Assembly: GCA_016709545.1 (NCBI GenBank)
Contig: JADJMO010000022.1
Location: 103,639 to 167,638, forward strand
DNA from: Myxococcales bacterium
GTDB lineage: Bacteria; Myxococcota_A; Polyangia; Polyangiales; JADJMO01
Direction: 5' to 3'
DNA length: 64,000 bases
In this document: positions 1 to 8,082 of the stretch, piece after piece
How the letters are laid out: every line of letters starts with the position of its first letter
Position numbering within the stretch: position 1 is the stretch's first letter
The notes under the pieces: generated by a model
The model's database searches: none
The model's input: only the letters and a program-made list of their open reading frames with translations
Told to the model about the DNA's origin: nothing
Translations under genes and position numbers: made by a program

Positions 1-775
1 AAGCTCTTCCAGACGTGCTCGATGGTGTCCTTGTTCGCGAGGTAGCTCGCGTCGTCGGACGACACGTAGAGGACGTAGTTGTCGGACTTGTCGAGCGCGA
101 CGAGCACCACGCCCTTGTTGCGCTTGTCGCCGCTCGCCATGAGCGAGGTGAAGTCGGCGAGCGAGTAGTCGGCGCCCTTGTCCTGGCGATGCCGATCCAC
201 ACGTCCTTGTCGCCGAAGCCCTCGAGCAGCGACTTGCTCTTCTTCTGCACGTCGCCCTTGGAGAGGCTCGCGTCCTTGAACACGGCGAGGGCGAGGTCGA
301 TCTGGTGCGGCTTCGGCGTCTGCGTCGTGTAGTACGCGATGCCGTTGTGGGTGGAGAGCTTCATGGCCGGCGTGCCCGCCGGGACCTTGAACTCGTAGCC
401 CACCGCCTCGTCGTAGATCGCCGTCCAGTCGTCGGGGATCGGGTTCTTGTCGTCGTCGGGGTCGATCGCCTTCGACTTCTTCTTCTTCTTCTTGGGGGCG
501 TCGTCGTCGTCGTCGGCCGCCTTCTTCTTCTTCTTGGGCGCGTCGTCGTCGTCGTCGGCCTTGGCCTTCTTGGGCGTGTCGTCGTCGTCGTCGGCCGCCT
601 TCTTCTTCTTCTTCTTGGGGGCGTCGTCGTCGTCGTCGGCCGCCTTGGCCTTCTTCTTCTTCTTCTTGGCATCGTCGTCCTTGCTCTCGGCCGACGTGTC
701 GTCGTCCTTCTTCGAGCAGGCCGGGGGAAAGACGAAGGTGAGGGCGAGGAGCCAGCCGAGCCAGGGGCGGGACAT
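1..775 (-). CDS. Lys/Asp-block lipoprotein (3' end outside window; frame interrupted)
   Basis: The N-terminus starting MSRPWLGWLLALTFVFPPAC is a lipoprotein signal ending at Cys20. It is followed by about five alternating blocks of Asp and Lys (about residues 36-107), then a globular part that includes WTAIYDEAVGYEFKVPAG and DKDVWIGIA. The frame that starts at 775 loses sense near 187. The downstream part (DYSLADFTSLMASG) is in another frame that stays open to position 1. Adding one G to the GG at 185-186 joins them as IGIAQDKGADYS. The globular part resembles no family I can name with confidence. The protein is probably anchored in the envelope. It is divergent from the desaturase gene. Confidence 0.75.
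   Translation of the reverse strand, partial: MSRPWLGWLLALTFVFPPACSKKDDDTSAESKDDDAKKKKKKAKAADDDDDAPKKKKKKAADDDDDTPKKAKADDDDDAPKKKKKAADDDDDAPKKKKKKSKAIDPDDDKNPIPDDWTAIYDEAVGYEFKVPAGTPAMKLSTHNGIAYYTTQTPKPHQIDLALAVFKDASLSKGDVQKKSKSLLEGFGDKDVWIGIARTRAPTTRSPTSPRSWRAATSATRAWCSSRSTSPTTTSSTCRPTTRATSRTRTPSSTSGRA
465..670 (-). repeat. In-gene tandem repeat coding Asp/Lys blocks
   Basis: On the plus strand this is a run of TTC/CTT triplets alternating with CGT/GTC triplets. Read on the minus strand it gives repeated units of about 12-15 residues: four to six Lys, Ala, five Asp, then Ala-Pro or Thr-Pro. Unit length varies slightly between copies, as expected from slippage. Confidence 0.85.
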
Positions 776-882
776 CCGCCGATTGTCGATCGACGGCTCC
801 GCTCGCGCAACCGTGCTGCGTCACCCGCTTCGCACCTGCTCGGGCGTGCGCCGGCGCCGCATTCGTGGCAGCTTCGCGCGCC

Positions 883-2016
883 ATGTCCGCCACCACGCCG
901 CGCGAGGTCGATGCGATCGGCCGTCGCGACAACCTCGGCATCGCCGCCGTGCGCGACCTCATCCCCAAGGAGTGCTTCGCGATCGTGCCGCTCCGCTCGT
1001 GGATGGGCCTCTTCATGGCCGTCGCGCGCGTGGTCGTCGCCGAGGCCATCCTCTACGCGCTCCCGCTCGGGCGTGGCGCTGCGCTCTACTGGCAGGTCCC
1101 CGCGCTCGCGGCGGCGTGGCTGTTCGCGGGCTGGGCGTTCACCGGACTGTTCGTCATCGGGCACGATTGCGCCCACCTCGCCTTCAGCGAGAAGCGCTGG
1201 GTCAACTCGGTGATCGGGCACCTCGTGCTCGCGCCGGAGTTCACCGGGTTCCACAACTGGCGCATCTGGCACAACCACCACCACGCGCGTACCCAGGCAC
1301 GCCGCGTCGACCCGGACTGGGCCGAGATGGGCATGACCCGCGCCGAGTACGACGCCGCACCGCTCGGCCAGAAAGCCCACGTGAAGCTCGGCTTCGGCAC
1401 CCCCGCCGGCGTGATGGTCGGGTTCTGGGTCGGCATGGTGCGCCGCACGTTCATGCGCAAGCTCGCGCCGCAGATCCCGCTGGCGCGGGGCGCCGAACGC
1501 GAGCTCCTCACCTCCACGCTGTTCATGCTCGCCTCGTGCACCGCGCTGAGCATCGTGCTCGTGCGCTGGGGCGGGGCGTTCGCGGTGGTGAAGTTCTACT
1601 ACGTGCCGGCGTTCATCGCGGCCACGCACGGCGCGCTGCTCACGTTCCTGCACCACGCGAGCCCCGACTCGCTGAGCTTCGATCGCGAGGCGTGGACCCC
1701 GTTCCGCGGCCAGGTGGTCTCCACGTTCAACGTGCGCTTCCCGCGGTTCGTCGAGGCGATGTGGTTCGACATCAACGTCCACCTGCCGCACCACATCGCG
1801 CCGCGCATCCCCTGGTACCACCTGCGCACGGCGGCCGACGCCATCAAGGCCGCGCGCCCCGACCTCTACATCGAGCGGCGCTTCAGCTTCGGCTACCTGC
1901 TCGCGATCTGGAACAAGCCGCTGCTCGCCCGGGTGCCCGGCGAGGACTACTACGCGGCGATCTCGTTCGCGGAGTCCGAGCAGGCACCCGCGCAGGTCGA
2001 GGCCTCGACCAGCTAG
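883..2016 (+). CDS. Membrane fatty acid desaturase
   Basis: The 377-residue protein belongs to the membrane diiron fatty acid desaturase family. It inserts a double bond into an acyl chain using O2 and an electron donor. The three histidine boxes are visible: GHDCAH at 93-98, HNWRIWHNHHH at 124-134 and HLPHH at 300-304. The hydrophobic stretches around 40-90 and 195-240 fit paired transmembrane hairpins. The third box followed by IAPRIPWYHLR is typical of delta-12/omega-3-like acyl-lipid desaturases, but the position of desaturation cannot be read from sequence. ATG at 883 is preferred over an in-frame GTG at 865. The gene converges on, and overlaps by four bases, an SDR gene that may act on unsaturated acyl-CoAs. 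Confidence 0.9.
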   Translation: MSATTPREVDAIGRRDNLGIAAVRDLIPKECFAIVPLRSWMGLFMAVARVVVAEAILYALPLGRGAALYWQVPALAAAWLFAGWAFTGLFVIGHDCAHLAFSEKRWVNSVIGHLVLAPEFTGFHNWRIWHNHHHARTQARRVDPDWAEMGMTRAEYDAAPLGQKAHVKLGFGTPAGVMVGFWVGMVRRTFMRKLAPQIPLARGAERELLTSTLFMLASCTALSIVLVRWGGAFAVVKFYYVPAFIAATHGALLTFLHHASPDSLSFDREAWTPFRGQVVSTFNVRFPRFVEAMWFDINVHLPHHIAPRIPWYHLRTAADAIKAARPDLYIERRFSFGYLLAIWNKPLLARVPGEDYYAAISFAESEQAPAQVEASTS

Positions 2017-2810
2017 CCCATCAGGTCGAGGAACGGCCCCGCGCCGAGCAGCGAGGTGCCGCCGTCGATCAGCAGGGTCGCGCCGGTGACGTAGTTGCCG
2101 GCGGGCGAGACCAGGAACAGCACCGCGTCGCACACCTCGTCGATCGTTCCATAACGACCCAATGGAACGCGCTTGCGGAGCGCGTCGGGCATGTCGCCGG
2201 GGGCGAGGCGGGCCATCCCCTCGGTGCCCTCGATCGGCCCCGGCGCGACCGCGTTCACGCGCACCCCGCTGCGCCCCCACTCGAGCGCGAGGTCGCGGGT
2301 GAGCTTCTCGATGCCCGCCTTGGCCGCGCCCGCGTGGCACTGCAGCGGCGTCGGCACGGCGGCCTGGGTGGCGGTGATGCTCACGATCGACCCGCCGGTC
2401 TTCGCGAGGTGCTCGAACGCGGCGCGCGAGACGTTGAACGTGCCGCACAGGTCGATGTCGACGACGGTGCGGAATCCGTTGGCCGAGAGGGAGGCCGCCG
2501 GGGAGAGGAAGTTGCCGGCCGCGCTGTTGACCACGACGTCGAGCCGCCCGAACTCGGCGACGCACCCGGTGACGGCCGCGGCGACGTCGTCGTACTTGCG
2601 GACGTCGGCCGGGAACACCTTCGCGACGCCGCCCGTTTCCGTGATGTGGGCGGCGACCGCGTCGAGCTTCTCCTTGGTGCGCCCGAGGAGGGCCACCTTG
2701 CACCCCTGGGCGGCGAGCATGCGGGCGAGGCCGGCGCCGATGCCGCTGCCGCCTCCCGTGACGAAAGCGACCTTGCCGACGAGGAGATCCTTGGCGAAGA
2801 CGTTGCTCAT
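2013..2810 (-). CDS. SDR oxidoreductase, 2,4-dienoyl-CoA reductase-like
   Basis: A 265-residue short-chain dehydrogenase/reductase with the nucleotide-binding motif TGGGSGIG at the N-terminus and NSAAGNF in place of the usual NNAG. The stretches CGTFNVSR, SITATQ and APGPIEGTEG are close to those of peroxisomal-type 2,4-dienoyl-CoA reductases (NADPH). As in that family, the canonical YxxxK tyrosine is absent: the segment reads CHAGAAKAG, with Ala at the Tyr position and Lys retained. The role is probably removal of double bonds during beta-oxidation of unsaturated fatty acids. The substrate is inferred from motif resemblance and from the convergent desaturase neighbour. Confidence 0.8.
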   Translation of the reverse strand: MSNVFAKDLLVGKVAFVTGGGSGIGAGLARMLAAQGCKVALLGRTKEKLDAVAAHITETGGVAKVFPADVRKYDDVAAAVTGCVAEFGRLDVVVNSAAGNFLSPAASLSANGFRTVVDIDLCGTFNVSRAAFEHLAKTGGSIVSITATQAAVPTPLQCHAGAAKAGIEKLTRDLALEWGRSGVRVNAVAPGPIEGTEGMARLAPGDMPDALRKRVPLGRYGTIDEVCDAVLFLVSPAGNYVTGATLLIDGGTSLLGAGPFLDLMG

Positions 2811-2849
2811 GGGGGGGCGATGGTAGCCGCCTGCCGCCGAGGCGCTACC

Positions 2850-4292
2850 ATGCGCGCGCCCATGCGCCGCACCGCGATCTCCGCGCTCTTCGTCCCTGCC
2901 CTGTTTCCCGCGCTGCTCGCGGGCTGCCCGTCGTCGGGCGCGGTCGCCAAGACCGTGGCCTCGCCGCCGCCCAAGCTCGAGACCGCCGGCAAGTGCCAGC
3001 CGGGCAAGAGCCAGCTCGAGCCGCTGGTCGTCGAGTGGGCGAGCACCGACCGCGCGAAGCTCGAGGCGCTCGCCAAGAAGCAGCTCGTCGCCGTGAAGTA
3101 CCAGGGGTGCGACCTCACCGTCCTCTCGGGATGCTCGGTCAAGGGCAAGTACGGGTACACGGCGGTCACCCGCAAGCAGGATCACGTGGCCATGCGGGAC
3201 GCCGACGAGCTCTACGCCAACGTGCCGCTCGGCGCGGCCAAGCTCGAGGCCAAGCTGCAGAAGGCCGGCCAGCTCACCGTCGACATGACCATCGTCGGGC
3301 GGTTCGAATCCGACCACGCGCCGCCCTTCCGCAAGGACGACCTGTCGGGCGAGTGCGAGGGGGCGACCCACGTCGTGAGCGCGATGGTGACCGGCGCGTT
3401 CACCTTCTTCACCGGCGTCGGCGCGAGCGTCGAGGGCGGGGCCTCCGCGATGGGCGTCGGCACGGGCGCGAAGTCGTCGACCCAGAACGAGCAGCTCGCC
3501 AAGGACGGCGACGCGACCGCGTGCGCGAAGTCGACCGGCAGCGACCCGAACCCTCCCGAGGGCTGCGGCGCGCTCATCCGCATCGAGGTGGTGGCGCTCG
3601 GCGTGGCCAAGCAGACCCAGCCGGAGTGCCCCGAGCGCACGCAGTGGGACGGCTCGCAGTGCGCCGCGGTCGTGGCCACGCAGGCCGCCGAGACCGGCTC
3701 GAACGAGAAGGTGGCCACACCGACCATCGGCGGGAGCACCGCCAAGAAGGCCTCGTGCACCTACGGCGACTCCACCGGCTGCGCGGTCGCGTGCGAGACC
3801 CAGATCGACGCGCCGAGCTGCAACGACCTCGCGCTGATGTTCGCGCGCGGCGACGGCGTGACCGTGGACGACAAGAAGGCCACCGAGTTCTTCGGGCGCG
3901 CCTGCGATCTCGGGAGCGCGCTCGCGTGCAACAACCTCGGCATCCGCTTCGAGGGCGGCAAGGGCGGCGCGGTCGATCTCAACCGCGCGCTCGTCTCCTA
4001 TCAGCGCGCGTGCGATCAGGGGAACGGCGCGGGGTGCAACAACCTCGGCCGGCTCTACGGCGGGGGCATCGGCGTCACCAAGGACGACACCAAGGCGCTG
4101 GCCGAGTTCGGGCGCGGGTGCGGGCTCGAGGACGCCGGCAGCTGCGCGAACCAGGGGTGGTTCCTCGTCCAGGGCCGCGGCACGGCGGCAGACAAGGGCA
4201 AGGGCCTCGGCCTCCTCAAGAAAGCGTGCGGCGCCAACCACGACTGGGCGTGCGGGCGCCTCAAGCTCCTGCACTTCATGCACGCCGACTGA
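2850..4292 (+). CDS. Lipoprotein with C-terminal Sel1-like repeats
   Basis: A 480-residue protein. The lipoprotein signal ends in ALLAGC (Cys26). The middle region is a Cys-containing domain I do not recognise. The last ~170 residues hold four Sel1-like (TPR-related) repeats of the A/CNNLGxxxxGGxG type, each carrying a Cys pair about 8 residues apart (for example CDLGSALAC and CDQGNGAGC). This is common in extracytoplasmic Sel1 proteins and suggests disulfides. The protein is probably an envelope scaffold or binding protein. ATG 2850 has a GAGG about 8 bases upstream. ATG 2862 is an alternative that also leaves an intact signal peptide. Confidence 0.85.
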   Translation: MRAPMRRTAISALFVPALFPALLAGCPSSGAVAKTVASPPPKLETAGKCQPGKSQLEPLVVEWASTDRAKLEALAKKQLVAVKYQGCDLTVLSGCSVKGKYGYTAVTRKQDHVAMRDADELYANVPLGAAKLEAKLQKAGQLTVDMTIVGRFESDHAPPFRKDDLSGECEGATHVVSAMVTGAFTFFTGVGASVEGGASAMGVGTGAKSSTQNEQLAKDGDATACAKSTGSDPNPPEGCGALIRIEVVALGVAKQTQPECPERTQWDGSQCAAVVATQAAETGSNEKVATPTIGGSTAKKASCTYGDSTGCAVACETQIDAPSCNDLALMFARGDGVTVDDKKATEFFGRACDLGSALACNNLGIRFEGGKGGAVDLNRALVSYQRACDQGNGAGCNNLGRLYGGGIGVTKDDTKALAEFGRGCGLEDAGSCANQGWFLVQGRGTAADKGKGLGLLKKACGANHDWACGRLKLLHFMHAD

Positions 4293-4297
4293 GTCGG

Positions 4298-5350
4298 TCA
4301 ACCTACCGTGTCGATCACCTTGGTGCGGGTCGGGTCGTAGATGTCGATGGGGATCACGCGCACCAGCACCCGGCCCGAAGGCAGCGGGTAGTCGCCGCGC
4401 GCGACCGGGATCGCGGCGACGGCGGTGCGGTCTCGCTCGGAGAGGCGCAGGGTCGCGATGCCCTCCTCGGAGATCACCTCCGTGTCCGCGGCGCCCTCGA
4501 GGCAGAGGAGGCCGTCGGGCCACACGTAGGTGGCCGGCTTGTGGTGCGCGAGCCGGCCCGCGACCAGGCGGTGCAGGTCGGTCACGCAGTTGGCCGCCAC
4601 CACGAACACCGCGCGTGTGCCGTCGTCCTCGAACGAGCCCTGGCTCGCGTAGACCTCCTGCATCGACGCGCCGTCGCGGGCGCGGCCCTCGTCGCAGGTC
4701 GCGCGGAACGCCGGGTCGTCCAGGTACGACGTGCGGCCGAGGTCGGTGACGAGCGCCGGGTCCTTCGCGCGGACCGCATCGAGGAAGGCGAGCGTGTCCC
4801 AGTCCTTGATGACCTCGTACTCGTCGCCGGTGAGCCCGACGATCTGCAGGAAGATCATCTGGCCGTTCGGCGTCGTCTGCACGGGGAGCTGCGGATCCTC
4901 GACGAACGCCATCGCGGTGAGCGCGGTCTTGCGCTGCACCGCGATGGGGCCGTTGGCGGTCATGTGGTGCCCGGGGCCGAAGGCGTTGCCGGTGCGGAAC
5001 ACGTAGCGCGCGAGGTTCTGCAGCAGCGAGAACACCCACGACGGCGGGCGGTGCGCCGCGGCATCCGGGTCGATGACGCGCACGGTGAGCTCGAAGCCGT
5101 AGCCGCTCACCGCGGGCTCGTCGGTCTCCTTGCCGAAGAGCTCGGTGAACCCGTAGGTCACGAAGTGCCAGTGCTTGCGCCCGCCGTGGGTGCTCGCGAA
5201 CACGCTGACGCCGTTCAGCGGATCGTCGCCGCCCGCGCTCGCGGGAGGGGTCGCGGCGAAGTGCAGCGGCTCGACGCCCGGGTAGACGACGGCGAGGGCC
5301 TGGTCGATGGCGTTCCACCCCGGCGCGCCGGGGACTTCGGGCGAGGTCAT
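4298..5350 (-). CDS. Suppressor-of-fused (SUFU) domain protein
   Basis: A 350-residue protein whose N-terminal two thirds match the SUFU fold. Visible parts are GWNAIDQALAVVYPG near the start, HWHFVTYGFTELF, SGYGFELTVRV, PPSWVFSLLQNLARYVF and FGPGHHM, then LQIVGLTGDEYEVIKDWD. There is no signal peptide, so it is probably cytoplasmic. Bacterial SUFU proteins are known mainly as stand-alone proteins or as predicted immunity proteins in polymorphic toxin systems. No toxin gene is visible next to it. A C-terminal ~100 residues rich in beta strands (LHRLVAGRLAHHKPATYVW, then PLPSGRVLVRVIPIDIYDP) is also present. The gene converges with the Sel1 lipoprotein. Confidence 0.88.
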   Translation of the reverse strand: MTSPEVPGAPGWNAIDQALAVVYPGVEPLHFAATPPASAGGDDPLNGVSVFASTHGGRKHWHFVTYGFTELFGKETDEPAVSGYGFELTVRVIDPDAAAHRPPSWVFSLLQNLARYVFRTGNAFGPGHHMTANGPIAVQRKTALTAMAFVEDPQLPVQTTPNGQMIFLQIVGLTGDEYEVIKDWDTLAFLDAVRAKDPALVTDLGRTSYLDDPAFRATCDEGRARDGASMQEVYASQGSFEDDGTRAVFVVAANCVTDLHRLVAGRLAHHKPATYVWPDGLLCLEGAADTEVISEEGIATLRLSERDRTAVAAIPVARGDYPLPSGRVLVRVIPIDIYDPTRTKVIDTVG

Positions 5351-5392
5351 CGCGGGACGCTAACGCAATTACGCGAGCGCTGCCTTCCGGTT

Positions 5393-6178
5393 CTATCGGA
5401 GCGCGGGCAGCTCCACGTCGTCGGGCACCGTGAGGTCGAACCGCTCGCGGAGCAGCCGGGGGACCTCGCTCCGCGCGATCTTCGTGCGCGTCGTGCCCGC
5501 GCGGTCGCGAACGATCCACTCGTCGTCGAGGAGCGCGTGGCGCGCGGTCTCGGTGGGGCGCGCGACGATGAGGTGGCGCTGGAACCGCGACGAGGGGTGC
5601 GTGGACGTGAAGTGGTTCATGGCGACGTAGTCCACCGCGGTGTGCGGCTCGTCGGTGAAGGCGTACATGTCGTGGAAGGCCTCGTCGTGCGAGGCGGCGC
5701 CGAGCACCGTGAACGCGCCCTCGCGGTGGAGCCGGAACGTGCCGAGGTCGGTGAGCTGCGCGCGCGCTTCGTCGAGGGCGAGCGGCGCGGTCGGTACGAA
5801 GCCGCCGAAGCCCACGTCGACCAGCCACGGCGCGCCCTCGATCTCGACGCGCAGGAGCATGTGCGTGCGCGGGGTCGGGCCGTCGGCGTTCCAGCGCACC
5901 CGCGCGGCGAGGGTGGTGACGGTGAACCCGAGCGCGCCGAGCACCGCGGCGAACCAGGTGTTCTGCTCGAAGCAGTACCCGCCGCGCCCGGCATGGACCA
6001 GCTTGGCCTCGAGGCTCGCCAGATCGAGCAGGATGGGCCTGCCGAGCTGCACATCGACGTTCTCGAACGGGACGCTGCGCACGTGGCGCCCCATCAGGGT
6101 GCGTACGGTCTCGAGGGTGGGCGGGAGCGGGGTGGTCTCGGCGAGGCCGATGCGCCGGAGGTAAGGGCCGAGGTCCAT
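5393..6178 (-). CDS. nat: Arylamine N-acetyltransferase
   Basis: A 261-residue protein that transfers an acetyl group from acetyl-CoA to arylamines or hydrazines. The family N-terminus MDLGPYLRRIGL is intact. The catalytic triad falls at the expected positions: Cys69 in RGGYCFEQN, His106 in RTHMLLRV and Asp121 in WLVDVGFGG. VPFENVDV near residue 40 is another family signature. The start at 6178 is chosen because it gives this conserved N-terminus; a start at 6220 would add 14 unlike residues. The enzyme is cytosolic and its natural substrate is unknown. Confidence 0.95.
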   Translation of the reverse strand: MDLGPYLRRIGLAETTPLPPTLETVRTLMGRHVRSVPFENVDVQLGRPILLDLASLEAKLVHAGRGGYCFEQNTWFAAVLGALGFTVTTLAARVRWNADGPTPRTHMLLRVEIEGAPWLVDVGFGGFVPTAPLALDEARAQLTDLGTFRLHREGAFTVLGAASHDEAFHDMYAFTDEPHTAVDYVAMNHFTSTHPSSRFQRHLIVARPTETARHALLDDEWIVRDRAGTTRTKIARSEVPRLLRERFDLTVPDDVELPALR

Positions 6179-6256
6179 GCCGACGAAACATCGGTCGAAC
6201 GCGACGGATCGACAAGGCACAGTTTGCAGGGCGATCCGGCGGGCGGCTGTCTCGCT

Positions 6257-6268
6257 GAACGATCGTTC
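6257..6268. promoter_or_regulatory. 12-bp palindrome, candidate operator
   Basis: GAACGATCGTTC is a perfect palindrome in the divergent gap between nat and the genes starting at 6327/6442. Its AACG...CGTT half-sites resemble operators of TetR-type repressors. A second short inverted repeat, ATGAC-ATCC-GTCAT, follows at 6274-6287. No regulator gene is adjacent, so function is inferred only from form and placement. Confidence 0.35.
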
Positions 6269-6326
6269 GGATCATGACATCCGTCATCGACGCAGCGCGA
6301 CGTGGTGGCAATTTCTCGGCTCCGAC

Positions 6327-6425
6327 ATGATGAAGAAGCTCCTCGACAGCCCCTGGCTCCTGTTCGTGTGCACGATCGCCGCCCCGCTCGGCGCCTACGG
6401 CGTCCTCGGCTGGTTCGCGCGCTGA
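6327..6425 (+). CDS. Possible 32-residue single-pass membrane peptide
   Basis: The short frame starts MMKKLLDSPWLLFVCTIAAP and ends GWFAR, with one hydrophobic helix of about 20 residues, a positive N-terminus and an Arg at the C-terminus. It lies 16 bases upstream of the ferritin-like gene on the same strand. No strong ribosome binding site is visible. The codon choice is GC-rich at third positions, like real genes here, but the frame is too short for this to be decisive. Confidence 0.4.
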   Translation: MMKKLLDSPWLLFVCTIAAPLGAYGVLGWFAR

Positions 6426-6441
6426 CCCGGCGATGTAGGCT

Positions 6442-7326
6442 ATGGGTCTGATGGACCCGATCTCCGCCGTCATCGGTCTCGCCCTCACCGGCAACACGAT
6501 CGAGAAGGAGTACCGCGCGCTCGACGAGGCGATCCGCCGGACCGAGCGGCTGGTCCCCGAGTTCGATCCCAAGACCTACGACGCCCGCGCCCTCGCGCGC
6601 GCGCTCGACTCCTGGGAGCGCCGGATGGTGTTCGAGCACCGCTCGACGACGGTGTTCGCGAACCTCGCGGTGCAGCTGTTCGAGGCCAACGCCTCGCTCG
6701 ACGCCAAGACGGTCATGTTGCGCATGGCGCAGGACGAGGTCCGCCACACCGAGACCTGCGGCCAGGTGGTGATCGGGCTCGGCGGCACGGGGGAGGTCGC
6801 GGCCGACGTGGCGGTCCCCCCGCTCGCGAGCCACCGTGGCGTCTCGCCCGAGGAGCGCGCGCTCCGCAACGTCATCTACACGACGTCGATGTCCGAGATG
6901 GTGGCCATCGCGATGCTGGTCGACGAGCTCGATCAGACCAAGGACCGCTTCCTGCGCGACGCGACGCGGCGGCTCCTCGCCGACGAGGTGCTGCACGGGC
7001 AGTTCGGCTTCCTCTACCTCGAGGCCTGGCGCCCTTGGCTCGACGCGCACCCCGACGTGAAGGGCTCGCTGGGCCGCTACCTGACGCACGCCTTCAAGGT
7101 GATCGAGGGCGTGCTCGGGGGACCGGTGCAGGCGGAGGCGCCGCTCAGCGAGGACGAGCTCGCCCTCGGGCTGCACTCCTCGGCGCGGGGCCGCGAGATC
7201 TTCTACGAGACGATGGAGCACGCGATCGTCCCGGGCCTCGAGCGGTTCGGGATCGAGGCCGGCAAGGCGTGGAAGGAGCGCCGGCTCCTCGAGGGCGGCA
7301 CCGTCCCCGAGCGCCCGCGGATCTGA
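6442..7326 (+). CDS. Ferritin-like diiron protein
   Basis: A 294-residue, mostly helical protein with two copies of a carboxylate-histidine motif typical of diiron four-helix bundles: DEVRH (Glu99, His102) and DEVLH (Glu182, His185). Each is preceded by a helix with further Glu residues (around 65-81 and Glu152). This layout matches ferritin-like oxidases or oxygenases rather than iron-storage ferritin, which is shorter. The reaction cannot be assigned. There is no signal peptide. ATG 6442 is used; ATG 6451 is an alternative. The downstream lipoprotein gene starts one base after this stop, so the two are probably co-transcribed. Confidence 0.75.
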   Translation: MGLMDPISAVIGLALTGNTIEKEYRALDEAIRRTERLVPEFDPKTYDARALARALDSWERRMVFEHRSTTVFANLAVQLFEANASLDAKTVMLRMAQDEVRHTETCGQVVIGLGGTGEVAADVAVPPLASHRGVSPEERALRNVIYTTSMSEMVAIAMLVDELDQTKDRFLRDATRRLLADEVLHGQFGFLYLEAWRPWLDAHPDVKGSLGRYLTHAFKVIEGVLGGPVQAEAPLSEDELALGLHSSARGREIFYETMEHAIVPGLERFGIEAGKAWKERRLLEGGTVPERPRI

Positions 7327-7327
7327 C

Positions 7328-7678
7328 GTGCGCGCCGCGCTCGCGTTGGTGGCGGCGCTGGTCACCAGCGCGTGCGAGCTGACGTCGATCAAGTGGACGT
7401 CGGACGTGACCTTCGAGCTCGATCGGCGCGAGCTCGCGGTCGGCGAGTCGGTCGAGGTGAAGTTCACGGTGCGCGTCGAGGACGGGCGGCACTGGTGGAT
7501 CGCGCTCGTGCCCGAGGGCCGGCCGTTCGACGACCCGCGCGACCGGGTGGCCATCCCGAAGGGAGCGAAGGCGATCCGCGTGGTCGCCGAGCACGAGGGG
7601 CGGTGCGAGGTCCGCGTCTACCACGACCCGCAGGGCACGCCGGCGATGGTCGCCCGCGCGAAGGTGCGCGTGCGCTGA
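7328..7678 (+). CDS. Small lipoprotein, beta-sandwich-like
   Basis: A 116-residue protein with a GTG start directly after the ferritin-like gene. The signal peptide ends ALVTSAC, a lipobox. The mature part (FELDRRELAVGESVEVKFTV, then WWIALVPEG) reads as alternating strands, like an Ig-like or copper-binding-type sandwich. No metal ligands or family hallmark are clear. It probably sits in the periplasm, attached to a membrane. Confidence 0.65.
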   Translation: MRAALALVAALVTSACELTSIKWTSDVTFELDRRELAVGESVEVKFTVRVEDGRHWWIALVPEGRPFDDPRDRVAIPKGAKAIRVVAEHEGRCEVRVYHDPQGTPAMVARAKVRVR

Positions 7679-7722
7679 ACTCCAGCGATCGGAGAACTCG
7701 GCCCGGGGGCGCGTGATGGGCG

Positions 7723-8082
7723 TCAGGCCGGGAGGTCGGGCGGGGGGAGGGGGCCTTTGATGGGGCCCTTGTACGGCGGGTAGTGTTTGCCGGGGGCGCA
7801 CACGTGGCCGACGTGGTTCGCCTCGCCTTTCCTGCACACGCGCGGCGCGGCGGCGGCGTTGGTCTCCCACGAGCAACGACACGGGCCGGTGCCCGCGGTC
7901 GGGTCGGTCGGCGGGTCTTCGTGGGTCACGGTCGCGACCGTCGACGCGGAGGCCGAGGGCGACGCGGAGGCGCTCGTGGCCGGATCGGGGGTCGCGGTCG
8001 GCGGGGTCTGCGGGCCGCCGCACGCGGGCAACCCGCACGCGGGCAGGAACGCGAGGGCCTGGACGAAGCGCAGGCGGTTCAC
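7723..8082 (-). CDS. Small lipoprotein, GPCRCSW-motif family, copy 2
   Basis: A 119-residue protein. The signal peptide carries the lipobox LPAC, followed by a Thr/Ser/Ala-rich linker and a short conserved domain: TAGTGPCRCSWETN, APRVCRKGE and GHVCAPGKHYPPYKGP. The GTG start at 8082 overlaps the stop of the related upstream gene (GTGA), so translation is probably coupled. I recognise no named family. Four Cys (CRC, VC, VC) suggest disulfides or metal binding. Confidence 0.7.
   Translation of the reverse strand: MNRLRFVQALAFLPACGLPACGGPQTPPTATPDPATSASASPSASASTVATVTHEDPPTDPTAGTGPCRCSWETNAAAAPRVCRKGEANHVGHVCAPGKHYPPYKGPIKGPLPPPDLPA

Noticed and set aside
465..670. Regular triplet blocks that could be read as a CRISPR-like array
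   Set aside because: There are no unique spacers between repeats; it is an in-frame amino acid repeat and no cas genes are present.
3301..3315. GGTTCGAATCC, like the T-arm of a tRNA
   Set aside because: It lies inside the Sel1 lipoprotein gene in frame (GRFESDHAP), and no acceptor stem or anticodon arm surrounds it.
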